Of a stretch of DNA of 64,000 nucleotides, positions 56,534-64,000 are shown in pieces. The number at the start of each line of letters is the position of its first letter. Within the stretch, counting starts at the first letter, position 1. Under the pieces are notes generated by a model. The model saw nothing but the letters and a program-made list of their open reading frames with translations. It made no database searches and was not told the origin of the DNA. Source of the DNA: Methylomonas koyamae (lineage in GTDB: Bacteria > Pseudomonadota > Gammaproteobacteria > Methylococcales > Methylomonadaceae). The DNA lies in the NCBI RefSeq assembly GCF_019669905.1, contig NZ_AP019777.1, positions 4,092,001 through 4,156,000 of the forward strand, read 5' to 3'. The position numbers were made by a program, and so were the translations under genes.

Positions 56534-57985
56534 ATGCACAACAACAGTTTAAGCGAGCTGGCCGCCGGCCTGCGCGGCAAGCAATTTTCCAGCGTGGAGC
56601 TGACGCAAACCTTCCTGGCGCGGATCGATCAACATCGCAATTTAAACGCCTTCGTCACCGTTAGCGCGGAAACGGCTTTACAACAAGCCCAGGCCGCCGA
56701 TCAACGCTTGGCGGCCGGCAACGCAACGGCCTTGACCGGAATCCCTATCGCCCAAAAAGACATTTTCTGCACTCTGGGCATTAAAACCAGTTGCGGCTCG
56801 AAAATGCTGGACAACTTTATCGCGCCTTACGACGCCACGGTGGTCGACAAATTCAACCAAGCCGGCGCCGTATGCCTGGGCAAATTAAACATGGACGAAT
56901 TCGCGATGGGTTCGTCCAACGAAACCAGTTTCTACGGCCCGGCCCGTAACCCCTGGAACACCGATTGCGTGCCCGGCGGCTCGTCGGGCGGCTCGGCGGT
57001 CGCGGTCGCCGCGCGCTTGGCACCGGCAGTGACCGGCACCGACACCGGCGGCTCGATCCGCCAGCCGGCAGCCTTGTGCGGCATCACCGGCCTGAAACCG
57101 ACCTACGGCCGGGTGTCGCGCTACGGCATGATCGCCTACGCCTCCAGCCTGGACCAGGGAGGACCGATGGCGCGCAGCGCAGAAGACGCGGCCTTGCTGT
57201 TGCAGGCCATGGCCGGTTTCGATCCCAAAGACTCGACCAGCGTCGATCAACCGGTACCGGACTACAGCGCCACGCTAAACGATAGCTTGCAAGGCTTGAA
57301 AATCGGCCTGCCGAAGCAGTTTTTCAACAGCCAGCTCGACAGCCAAATGGCGGCGACAATTCAGGCGGCTATTGCTGAGTACCAAAAACTTGGCGCCACG
57401 GTGCAGGAAGTGGACATGCCGAATCTGGAACTGGCAATTCCGGCCTACTACGTCATCGCTTCGGCCGAATGTTCCTCCAACTTGTCGCGTTACGACGGCG
57501 TACGCTTCGGTTACCGCTGCCAGAATCCGGCCGACCTGACCGATCTCTACACCCGTTCGCGCGGCGAAGCCTTCGGTGCCGAAGTCAAACGGCGGATTTT
57601 GATGGGTACCTACGCTCTCTCGGCCGGCTACTACGATGCTTATTATTTAAAGGCGCAGCAAGTACGCCGCCTGATCAGCGACGACTTCAAACGCGCGTTG
57701 AGCGAAGTGGACGTGTTGATGGGTCCGGTCACCCCCGGCACCGCGTTCAAAATCGGCGAAAAAACCAGCGACCCTATCCAAATGTATCTGGAAGACATTT
57801 ACACCATCGCGATCAACCTGGCCGGTCTACCGGCACTATCGCTGCCGGCCGGTTTCATAGCCGGCTTGCCGGTCGGTTTGCAGGTGATCGGCAACTACTT
57901 CAGCGAAGCCAAATTGCTGAACATCGGCCACCGCTACCAGCAAGTGACCGGCTGGCATCTGCAAAGTCCGAAAGGTTTCGAATAA
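56534..57985 (+). CDS. gatA: Asp/Glu-tRNA amidotransferase subunit A
   Basis: 483 residues, amidase-signature family. The Ser-cisSer-Lys triad is visible: Lys in IAQKDIFC, cis-Ser in [13 protein letters not shown], nucleophile Ser in [13 protein letters not shown]. It releases ammonia from glutamine for GatB. Confidence 0.96.
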   Translation: MHNNSLSELAAGLRGKQFSSVELTQTFLARIDQHRNLNAFVTVSAETALQQAQAADQRLAAGNATALTGIPIAQKDIFCTLGIKTSCGSKMLDNFIAPYDATVVDKFNQAGAVCLGKLNMDEFAMGSSNETSFYGPARNPWNTDCVPGGSSGGSAVAVAARLAPAVTGTDTGGSIRQPAALCGITGLKPTYGRVSRYGMIAYASSLDQGGPMARSAEDAALLLQAMAGFDPKDSTSVDQPVPDYSATLNDSLQGLKIGLPKQFFNSQLDSQMAATIQAAIAEYQKLGATVQEVDMPNLELAIPAYYVIASAECSSNLSRYDGVRFGYRCQNPADLTDLYTRSRGEAFGAEVKRRILMGTYALSAGYYDAYYLKAQQVRRLISDDFKRALSEVDVLMGPVTPGTAFKIGEKTSDPIQMYLEDIYTIAINLAGLPALSLPAGFIAGLPVGLQVIGNYFSEAKLLNIGHRYQQVTGWHLQSPKGFE

Positions 57986-57998
57986 CACGGGAGGCAAC

Positions 57999-58601
57999 AT
58001 GGCGCCGATCACGCAATTGTCGCAACTGGACCCCGAAGGCACTTATAGCTACGCCGATTATCTGACCTGGCAGCTCGAGGAATCGGTCGAGCTGATCCGG
58101 GGTAAAATCATGGCGATGTCGCCGGCACCAAACCGCAAACATCAGAGTGTCTCCGGCAATCTATTTCTTCATTTAGGAAACCATTTCAAACGCAAAAGTT
58201 GCCAAGTGTTTGTAGCACCCTTCGACGTCAAACTCTATGACCGCCGAAAATCCTTGCTTCAGGATCGTGAAGTTTTCAGCGTCGTGCAGCCGGATTTATG
58301 CGTTATCTGCGACAAGGAGAAGTTAACAGAACAAGGTTGCGACGGCGCGCCGGACTGGATTATCGAGATTTTGTCGCCGAGCAACAGCCGCAAGGAAGTG
58401 CGCCTGAAGTACGAACTGTATCAAGAATGTGGCGTCGGTGAATATTGGTTGGTATTCCCTTACGAACAAATCGTGCAGCAATTTGTGCTCGACGATGGCG
58501 GCAAATACCAGCTGCGCGCTTTGTATCCCGGCAACGAAACCGCCGCCCCGCACTTATTCCCCGACCTGCAAATCGATTTGAACGACGTTTTTGCCGAATA
58601 G
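57999..58601 (+). CDS. Uma2 family putative nuclease inserted in the gat operon
   Basis: 200 residues of the Uma2 (DUF820) family with PD-(D/E)xK-like residues: Glu in ESVELIRGKIMAMSPAP, Asp in VQPDLCVI, and PDWIIEILSPSNSRKEVRLKYELYQECGVGEYWLV with E and K. It lies 13 bases after gatA and 18 bases before gatB, all on the same strand, so it must be co-transcribed with them. These proteins are abundant in cyanobacteria and sporadic elsewhere, and the biological substrate is unknown. Confidence 0.87.
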   Translation: MAPITQLSQLDPEGTYSYADYLTWQLEESVELIRGKIMAMSPAPNRKHQSVSGNLFLHLGNHFKRKSCQVFVAPFDVKLYDRRKSLLQDREVFSVVQPDLCVICDKEKLTEQGCDGAPDWIIEILSPSNSRKEVRLKYELYQECGVGEYWLVFPYEQIVQQFVLDDGGKYQLRALYPGNETAAPHLFPDLQIDLNDVFAE

Positions 58602-58619
58602 TTTTTAAAGGAACGCAAC

Positions 58620-60056
58620 ATGAGCTCACAATGGGAGGCCGTCATCGGCCTGGAAATCCACACCCAACTCTCGACCAAATCGAAAATCTTTTCCGGCGCG
58701 GCGACCGCCTACGGCGCCGAACCCAACACCCAAGCCTGCGCGGTCGATTTGGGACTGCCCGGCGTATTGCCGGTACTCAACGAAGACGCCGTGCGCAAGG
58801 CCGTGACTTTCGGCTTAGCCATCGACGCCGAAATCGCCCCGCACTCGGTGTTCGCCCGTAAGAATTACTTCTACCCCGACTTGCCCAAAGGCTACCAGAT
58901 CAGTCAGTTCGAGTTGCCCATCGTCGGCAACGGCCACCTGGACATCGAAGTCGACGGCGTCGAAAAACGCATCGGCATAACTCGCGCTCACCTGGAAGAA
59001 GACGCCGGCAAATCGCTGCACGAGGATTTCCACGGCCTGACCGGCATAGACCTCAACCGCGCCGGTACGCCGTTGCTGGAAATCGTCTCCGAGCCCGACA
59101 TGCGTTCGGCGAAGGAAGCCGTGGCTTACATGCGCAAACTGCACGAACTGGTGCGCTATCTGGAAATTTGCGACGGCAACATGCAGGAAGGTTCGTTCCG
59201 CTGCGATGCCAACGTCTCGGTGCGCCCAAAAGGTCAAAAAGAGTTCGGCACCCGCGCCGAAATCAAGAACATCAACTCCTTCAAGTTCGTCGAAAAAGCC
59301 ATCAATCACGAAATCGAACGCCAAATCGACGTCATCGAAGGCGGCGGCAAAGTCGTGCAGGAAACCCGTTTATACGACGCCAACAAGGACGAAACCCGCT
59401 CGATGCGCAGCAAGGAAGAAGCCAACGACTACCGCTATTTCCCCGATCCGGACCTGTTGCCGGTGGTGATCGAAGAAAACCTGAAAACCGAAATCCGCGC
59501 CACGCTGCCGGAACTGCCCGGCGCCAAGAAAAGCCGATTCATCGCGCAATACGGTATGGACGGCGAAAGCGCCGCGACCCTGACCTCATCGCGTGAATTG
59601 GCGGACTTTTACGAAAAAGTCGCCGCCGAATCAGGCGAAGCCAAATTGGCAGCCAACTGGTTGACCGGCGATGTGCTGGGCGCGTTGAACAAAGCCGGCC
59701 TGGAAATCGGCGCTTGCCCGGTCAGCGCCGAGCGTTTGGCGGGCCTGCTGAAACGTATCGCCGACAACACCATATCCGGCAAGACCGCCAAACAAGTGTT
59801 CGACAAATTGTGGAACGGCAGCGAATCGGCCGATGAGATCATCGAAAAAGAAGGCTTGAAGCAAATCACCGACACCGGTGCCATCGAAGCGATTGTCGAC
59901 AAAGTCATTGCCGCCAATCCGGTGCCGGTCGAGCAATATCTGGCCGGCAAGGACAAGGCGCTAATGGCTTTGGTCGGCCAGATCATGAAGGAAACCCAGG
60001 GCAAGGCTAATCCGGCTGAAGTCAACAAAATGTTGATTGCCAAGCTGAAAAGCTAA
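58620..60056 (+). CDS. gatB: Asp/Glu-tRNA amidotransferase subunit B
   Basis: 478 residues. Diagnostic start [22 protein letters not shown], then [40 protein letters not shown] and [17 protein letters not shown], with the YqeY-like tail domain ([22 protein letters not shown]). It phosphorylates and amidates mischarged Glu-tRNA(Gln) and/or Asp-tRNA(Asn). Its presence implies that the organism uses the indirect route for at least one of the two. Confidence 0.96.
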   Translation: MSSQWEAVIGLEIHTQLSTKSKIFSGAATAYGAEPNTQACAVDLGLPGVLPVLNEDAVRKAVTFGLAIDAEIAPHSVFARKNYFYPDLPKGYQISQFELPIVGNGHLDIEVDGVEKRIGITRAHLEEDAGKSLHEDFHGLTGIDLNRAGTPLLEIVSEPDMRSAKEAVAYMRKLHELVRYLEICDGNMQEGSFRCDANVSVRPKGQKEFGTRAEIKNINSFKFVEKAINHEIERQIDVIEGGGKVVQETRLYDANKDETRSMRSKEEANDYRYFPDPDLLPVVIEENLKTEIRATLPELPGAKKSRFIAQYGMDGESAATLTSSRELADFYEKVAAESGEAKLAANWLTGDVLGALNKAGLEIGACPVSAERLAGLLKRIADNTISGKTAKQVFDKLWNGSESADEIIEKEGLKQITDTGAIEAIVDKVIAANPVPVEQYLAGKDKALMALVGQIMKETQGKANPAEVNKMLIAKLKS

Positions 60057-60060
60057 GCGT

Positions 60061-60091
60061 TGCGGCTCCCCCGTTAAACAGGGGAGCCGCA
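60061..60091. terminator. Strong hairpin between gatB and the SBP56 gene
   Basis: Perfect 11-bp stem TGCGGCTCCCC / GGGGAGCCGCA with a 9-base loop, 4 bases after the gatB stop and between convergent genes. It has no T tract, so termination may be factor-assisted. Confidence 0.6.
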
Positions 60092-60152
60092 GCAAAACCG
60101 CCATTCCCACTTACCCCTCGCATAATCCGGGAGCGGTCAGTGGGCCAACCCC

Positions 60153-61466
60153 TTATTTCGGCGTTTTACCGTACAAAGCGTAAGCGCCGAAACGCATCTG
60201 GTGCGCCCTGCCCAGCTTCTCTTTGTTAAAGTCGATCGAGAATTGCTCGGTCAACTTGTCGCCGTCCCAGCTATAAGCCTTGAAATATTGCTCGTTGTCG
60301 GCGCCTTTCTTATCCCAATTCGCCAGTAGCGACGAGGTGTAATACAAGCGTTTGCCGTCCCAGCTCGACGACACCATGTTGACCTGGGCGCCGATTTTTT
60401 GCTCGAACACTTGTTTGGGATGGAATGGGTCGCTGATGTCGAAACGGCGGGTCTTGCCATCCATGAAGGTGTTGACCCACAAGGTCTTATCGTCGCTGGA
60501 AATGGAGATATCCACCGGCAGCGGGATTTTGGCCGGTTCGCCGATATCCGCCACATCCTTAGCTTGCCATTCGCCTTTGTCGTCCTGGTAAATCAGCCAG
60601 ATTTTCGAGGTCAGCGCGGTGCTGGTGAAGCAATAGTTATGGGCTTCGTCCCAAGCGCAACGGATTTCCAACGGCGCGCCCGGCACGTCGAACACTTTTT
60701 TCGGCTGACGGCTGTGTAAATCCCATTGCACGACGGTATTGCCGAAGCGTTTCATCGCCTCCTGATCGTTCAACATCTTGCCGAAATCCATCATGTAATT
60801 CGACCAGCCGGTGAACGACGAAGTCAGCATCAGGTTTTTGCGCGGCAAGGCCCGCACGTCGTAGTTATAACCATCGGCGTATTTACCGGATTTGATTGCA
60901 CCTTGCAGATTGTCGTCGGTCGGCAACCAATAGGTGGCGATGTAGTCGCCGGCATTGCTGTACTCCACAATTGCAGTGCGGCCACCGTGGTCTTTGTTAT
61001 TCGACAGGCCGGTGATGACCATCCGCCCCGGCAAGGCATACAAGCTGTGTGGGCCGACCACGCCGCCGCTCTTGGCGACGAAATCGGTGATGGTTTTGGT
61101 CAGTTTGGGTTTGGCCGGATCGGTCGCCACGTCGAAGATGAAGATCTTGTTGGTATCCAAACCGCCGGCCCACAGAAAGCGGCGGTCGTCGGTAAAGTCG
61201 GAATGATGCGCTTCGTTGCGGCCGCCGACCGACAGGCTGGCAACCACTTTGCCGTATTGTTTGGACTTTGGATTCACATCGACGGTGACCAGCTTGTCCT
61301 GCTCGTCGCCGACGCCTTCCGCGCCCAAAGTCCAGATGTAAACGAAATCCTCCTGGCCGGTAATTTTCGCCATGTACGGCGAGGCGCAGGTTTCGTCGGC
61401 GCTGGCGGACAAGCTGGCGCTGCCGAGCAACAGCGCGGCGGTAAAAGTGCTGAGTTTAAAGTTCAT
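60153..61466 (-). CDS. SBP56-family methanethiol oxidase, periplasmic
   Basis: 437 residues of the selenium-binding-protein-56 / methanethiol oxidase family, a beta-propeller. Signal peptide (TFTAALLLGSASLSASA) and then the family core: CASPYMAKITGQEDFVYIWT, NEAHHSDFTDDRRFLWAGGL, VGPHSLYALPGRMVITGLS, GAPLEIRCAWDE. Histidines in HHSDF and PHSLY are likely metal ligands. In Hyphomicrobium MtoX oxidises methanethiol to formaldehyde, sulfide and peroxide. Formaldehyde production would suit a methylotroph. The Sco1/MauG-type genes usual beside mtoX are absent here. Confidence 0.85.
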   Translation of the reverse strand: MNFKLSTFTAALLLGSASLSASADETCASPYMAKITGQEDFVYIWTLGAEGVGDEQDKLVTVDVNPKSKQYGKVVASLSVGGRNEAHHSDFTDDRRFLWAGGLDTNKIFIFDVATDPAKPKLTKTITDFVAKSGGVVGPHSLYALPGRMVITGLSNNKDHGGRTAIVEYSNAGDYIATYWLPTDDNLQGAIKSGKYADGYNYDVRALPRKNLMLTSSFTGWSNYMMDFGKMLNDQEAMKRFGNTVVQWDLHSRQPKKVFDVPGAPLEIRCAWDEAHNYCFTSTALTSKIWLIYQDDKGEWQAKDVADIGEPAKIPLPVDISISSDDKTLWVNTFMDGKTRRFDISDPFHPKQVFEQKIGAQVNMVSSSWDGKRLYYTSSLLANWDKKGADNEQYFKAYSWDGDKLTEQFSIDFNKEKLGRAHQMRFGAYALYGKTPK

Positions 61467-61500
61467 AAAGCTCTCTCCCCCGAGAAGGTGTATTGGTGGT

Positions 61501-61595
61501 GTAGGCCGGAATAAGCGTTAGCGTTTCCGGCAGAAATTTAAAGTGGCTGCGTCGAATAGCTTGCCGGAAACGCCTGGCGGCTGATTCCGGCCTAC
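61501..61595. repeat. REP/MITE-like imperfect palindrome
   Basis: The left arm (61501-61532) and right arm (61562-61595) are imperfect inverted copies. Their outer 12 bases (GTAGGCCGGAAT / ATTCCGGCCTAC) and inner 12 (GCGTTTCCGGCA / TGCCGGAAACGC) are perfect, with a roughly 29-base loop. Intergenic, about 95 bases, matching a palindromic extragenic element. Confidence 0.75.
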
Positions 61596-61636
61596 TGTTT
61601 GACCTGGCAAATAGGCGCGAGGCAATCTAATATCGC

Positions 61637-61909
61637 TCAATCGGCCGTAGTCGGATCGATCATGGTCTTGATTTCCTCGATCCGGTTGGCCGGAAACCCG
61701 CCTTGTTCGGCGTGTTCCCGAATCGCTTGTTCGTTGTCGGCGATGTAGATGCAATACACCTTGTCGCCGGTTACGTAGCTGTGCAGCCATTGAATGCGCG
61801 GCCCCATTTCGCGCAGCACGCCGCAGGATTTTTGGGAAATGCCTTGCAGCTCGGCGGGCGTCAGTTTGCCAGCACCGGGAATGTCACGTTCGATAAGATA
61901 TTTGGGCAT
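61637..61909 (-). CDS. DUF4242 (SCO4226-like nickel-binding) small protein
   Basis: 90 residues. MPKYLIERDIPGAGKLTPAEL, VLREMGPRIQWLHSYVTGDKVYCIYIADNEQAIREHAEQGGFPANRI fits the DUF4242 ferredoxin-like fold, whose Streptomyces member binds nickel. The residues HSY, HAEQGGFP are conserved. Ribosome site AGGAG. The promoter region contains the same operator as the tetR gene, so it is the probable target of that repressor. Confidence 0.85.
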   Translation of the reverse strand: MPKYLIERDIPGAGKLTPAELQGISQKSCGVLREMGPRIQWLHSYVTGDKVYCIYIADNEQAIREHAEQGGFPANRIEEIKTMIDPTTAD

Positions 61910-61920
61910 GATGATCTCCT

Positions 61921-61942
61921 AATAAATGACCGGTCGTCTAAT
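61921..61942. promoter_or_regulatory. Probable TetR operator at the DUF4242 gene
   Basis: Near-palindrome centred on GACCGGTC. GACCGGTCGTCTAATTTG (61928-61945) is repeated exactly at 63290-63307. Here the other half matches 8 of 11 symmetric positions. It begins 12 bases upstream of the DUF4242 ATG, where binding would block expression. Confidence 0.7.
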
Positions 61943-62088
61943 TTGCCGGCGTTAAAAAATGCTGCCAGGCGGGCAGCGCATATTCTGATACATGTAGATA
62001 TGCCAACGTTAGCAGAAGCATCTATCGGGAGCGACGTGCTCACTTTGTTCAGCACATCCTACGACCCTCGAATTTGACAGAGGGCCAA

Positions 62089-62664
62089 TTATTGTTCCTT
62101 GTCAAATATTGGTGGCTTAATCGTAGCAAGAAAAGCCTCTACATCATTCTTTACCAGATCATCGAATGGCCACGGACCGCCAATAGCCTCGTTATGAACG
62201 ATATTCACAAACTCTTGTAAATATTGAAAATATATTTCATCTTCTCCTTTGGCAAACTTTCCTAAAGTCGCGCCTGCAACTATTGAAGCGAGGTCATTAT
62301 GAGACAGCACTTGGTTGCGTACATCGCGAAGTTGCAGGGCAAATGTATTCAACTTTTCTTCAAGTCGCTTAAGTTTTTCCAAAACATCCGGTTTCCAACC
62401 ACCATAGACCATGATGTATTCGAGACTAAGCGTAATTTTACCGCTCACAACAGCGCGATCATGCAGCTTGACCACCTGTAATAGAGAATATTCCTGACTG
62501 ATAATGCTTAATCTGAGTAACTCGTCGCCCGCCCATGATTTAAAAAGTTCTGGACCTCGCGGGTTGTCGTCGAACAACTCGCGGTGATTGAGCCATGTTT
62601 CGTAAGCCCATCCACATAATTTGCAAAACTCAATGATCACCGAAGCTGACAATGCGGACATCAA
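62089..62664 (-). CDS. HEPN/AbiU2-like protein
   Basis: 191 residues, nearly all helical. It contains RNQVLSH, the R-x(4-6)-H motif of HEPN nucleases, preceded by VVKLHDRA as in AbiU2-type HEPN proteins. This suggests an RNA-cleaving abortive-infection or toxin protein. Its codon use and base composition are AT-richer than its neighbours, a sign of recent acquisition. No nucleotidyltransferase or antitoxin partner is seen next to it, so a complete toxin pair is not supported. Confidence 0.65.
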   Translation of the reverse strand: MMSALSASVIIEFCKLCGWAYETWLNHRELFDDNPRGPELFKSWAGDELLRLSIISQEYSLLQVVKLHDRAVVSGKITLSLEYIMVYGGWKPDVLEKLKRLEEKLNTFALQLRDVRNQVLSHNDLASIVAGATLGKFAKGEDEIYFQYLQEFVNIVHNEAIGGPWPFDDLVKNDVEAFLATIKPPIFDKEQ

Positions 62665-62679
62665 GAGACCTAATATTCT

Positions 62680-63276
62680 TTAAGCAGTAAAATAATCATC
62701 CAACAACTCCCGACAAACCTCCTGCAACGGCTCGACCGATTGCTCGACCTTCATCCTCAATAACGCCCCCTGCCAGCCGTTCAGCATCAAATCCGCCATG
62801 CTTTTCGCGGTCTTGTCGGTGCGTACCCTGCCGTCTTTCTGACCACGCTCCAAAGCAGTTTTCTGCAAATCGGCGTAGCGGCCGACCGCTTCGAGCAGGG
62901 CGTCGCGGCACAGCGGGCTGGTATCGCCAATCTCGCCCATCAGATTGCCCAGCAGGCAGCCGCCCTTGAAACCGGTTTGCGCGACTTCGTCTATCAGTTC
63001 GGCGTAATACGCCTGCAACGCCCCTAGGCCGTCCAACTCGGGGTTTTGCAAATGGCCGGACAATCGCTGGATAAACGGCTCGATGTAATGCTTGACGGCC
63101 TCGGCGGCGAATTCTTCCTTGCTGCCGAAATAGGCATAAAACGAACCCTTTGGGATTTGCACCGCCTCCAGAATTTCTTTCAAGCCGGTGGCGTGGTAGC
63201 CCTTTTCCAATAATAAGCTGACGCCCCGGTCGAGCAATTTTTCCCGCTTGATTTGTTTAGGCTTCAACATCGTCAT
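62680..63276 (-). CDS. TetR family transcriptional regulator
   Basis: 198 residues. TetR helix-turn-helix at residues 12-58 (KLLDRGVSLLLEKGYHATGLKEIL ... IPKGSFYAYFGSKEEF). C-terminal domain with GCLLGNLMGEIGDTS, typical of the TetR_C AcuR/NemR-like group, in which a cysteine often senses electrophiles. The start may be the second Met. An operator overlaps its upstream region, so it probably represses itself and the DUF4242 gene. Confidence 0.9.
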   Translation of the reverse strand: MTMLKPKQIKREKLLDRGVSLLLEKGYHATGLKEILEAVQIPKGSFYAYFGSKEEFAAEAVKHYIEPFIQRLSGHLQNPELDGLGALQAYYAELIDEVAQTGFKGGCLLGNLMGEIGDTSPLCRDALLEAVGRYADLQKTALERGQKDGRVRTDKTAKSMADLMLNGWQGALLRMKVEQSVEPLQEVCRELLDDYFTA

Positions 63277-63282
63277 GCTCAG

Positions 63283-63304
63283 ATTATGCGACCGGTCGTC
63301 TAAT
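63283..63304. promoter_or_regulatory. Probable TetR operator at tetR
   Basis: 22-base near-palindrome ATTATGCGACC / GGTCGTCTAAT (9 of 11 pairs symmetric) a few bases upstream of the tetR start. It shares an exact 18-base block with the operator at 61921-61942. Confidence 0.72.
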
Positions 63305-63444
63305 TTGTAAATCAGTTTTTTCTAATTCTTTAATGGTCGCTACCAACGCCATCGGCAAACAGCGTCGGGCCAGGCAATTAGCGATTTTTCGGCTTCATTA
63401 TGTTATGTTGCAGCTTTGTTTCCGTTTACCGATAAACCAGCCAC

Positions 63445-64000
63445 ATGAGCATCAAATCAGACCAATGGATTCGCCGCATGTCCGAGCAACACGGCATGAT
63501 CGAGCCGTTTCAGGCCGGCCAGATCCGCGAATCCTCCCAGGGCCGCATTATTTCCTACGGCACCTCCAGCTACGGCTACGACGTCCGCTGCTCCAACGAA
63601 TTCAAAATCTTCACCAACATCAATTCTACGATCGTCGATCCGAAAGATTTCGACGAAGCCAGCTTCGTCGACGTCAAATCCGATGTCTGCATCATTCCGC
63701 CCAATTCGTTCGCGCTGGCGCGCACCGTCGAATATTTCCGGATTCCGCGCGACGTGTTGGTGGTGTGCCTGGGCAAATCGACTTACGCCCGCTGCGGCAT
63801 TATCGTTAACGTTACGCCGCTGGAGCCGGAATGGGAAGGCCACGTAACATTAGAGTTCTCGAACACCACACCGCTGCCGGCCAAAATCTACGCCAACGAA
63901 GGCGTCGCGCAAATGTTGTTTTTCGGCGGCGACGAAGTCTGCGCAACCTCGTATAAAGACAGGGGCGGCAAATACCAGGGCCAGACCGGAGTCACCCTAC
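63445..64000 (+). CDS. dcd: dCTP deaminase, 3' end cut by window edge
   Basis: 185 codons visible from the ATG at 63445. [40 protein letters not shown] and [33 protein letters not shown] are diagnostic. The catalytic Glu lies in [16 protein letters not shown] and the conserved Ser-Arg in GKSTYARCG. It makes dUTP from dCTP for thymidylate synthesis. The protein is missing only a few C-terminal residues. Confidence 0.96.
   Translation, partial: MSIKSDQWIRRMSEQHGMIEPFQAGQIRESSQGRIISYGTSSYGYDVRCSNEFKIFTNINSTIVDPKDFDEASFVDVKSDVCIIPPNSFALARTVEYFRIPRDVLVVCLGKSTYARCGIIVNVTPLEPEWEGHVTLEFSNTTPLPAKIYANEGVAQMLFFGGDEVCATSYKDRGGKYQGQTGVTL

Noticed and set aside
61518..61790. 90-residue minus-strand frame over the REP-like palindrome
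   Set aside because: It is out of frame with the DUF4242 gene, overlaps it, and half of it is the palindrome.

Overview
The window looks like a chromosomal segment of a flagellated, type-IV-pilus-bearing gammaproteobacterium. The overall impression is of a methanotroph of the Methylomonas type, but no methane-oxidation gene is present, so that assignment is recognition rather than proof. Most of the window is GC-rich, densely packed core genome. One AT-richer insert of about 5.4 kb stands out.

Layout. Bases 1-13150 carry an HDOD protein cut by the left edge, a REC-GGDEF-EAL protein, a membrane-anchored Ala/Pro-rich protein, pilR-pilS (minus strand), sucC-sucD-nadE plus a secreted unknown, and a GGDEF-EAL protein whose N-terminus is a copper/ethylene-binding domain of the plant ETR1 type. 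Bases 13188-16664 hold a giant 1158-residue enzyme-like protein, possibly a PPi-type PEP carboxykinase. Bases 16983-22213 are an iron-uptake cassette (FecI-like sigma factor, FecR, TonB-dependent receptor, PepSY protein). Bases 22455-26841 hold a D,D-carboxypeptidase, slyX, a DUF6763 protein, a P-loop ATPase, metA and guaD.

Bases 26965-32354 are an integrated element in the 3' half of a tRNA-Arg(CCU) gene. It is bounded by perfect 46-bp direct repeats and carries a tyrosine integrase, a possible excisionase, small unknown genes, a winged-helix replication-type protein followed by a five-copy 19-bp iteron array, and candidate integrase arm sites at both ends.

Bases 32427-46909 are the early flagellar locus: ycgR, flgN, flgM and flgA on the minus strand, then cheV, cheR and the complete flgBCDEFGHIJKL series on the plus strand. 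Sigma-54 (GG-N10-GC) and sigma-28 promoter motifs can be read at flgA, flgB, flgM and cheV, giving a class II/class III hierarchy. An SGNH/MBOAT O-acylation pair follows. Bases 49532-56122 (minus strand) are the rod-shape operon mreB-mreC-mreD-mrdA-rodA-mltB; mreC appears to start at ATC. Bases 56237-60056 are gatC-gatA-gatB with a Uma2 gene inserted. The right end has a secreted SBP56/methanethiol oxidase, a REP-like palindrome, a DUF4242 gene and a tetR gene sharing the same operator, a HEPN/AbiU2-like gene, and dcd cut by the right edge.

Cyclic-di-GMP is a recurrent theme: two GGDEF-EAL proteins and a PilZ flagellar brake lie in a window that also carries the flagellar rod/hook genes and the pilus regulators.
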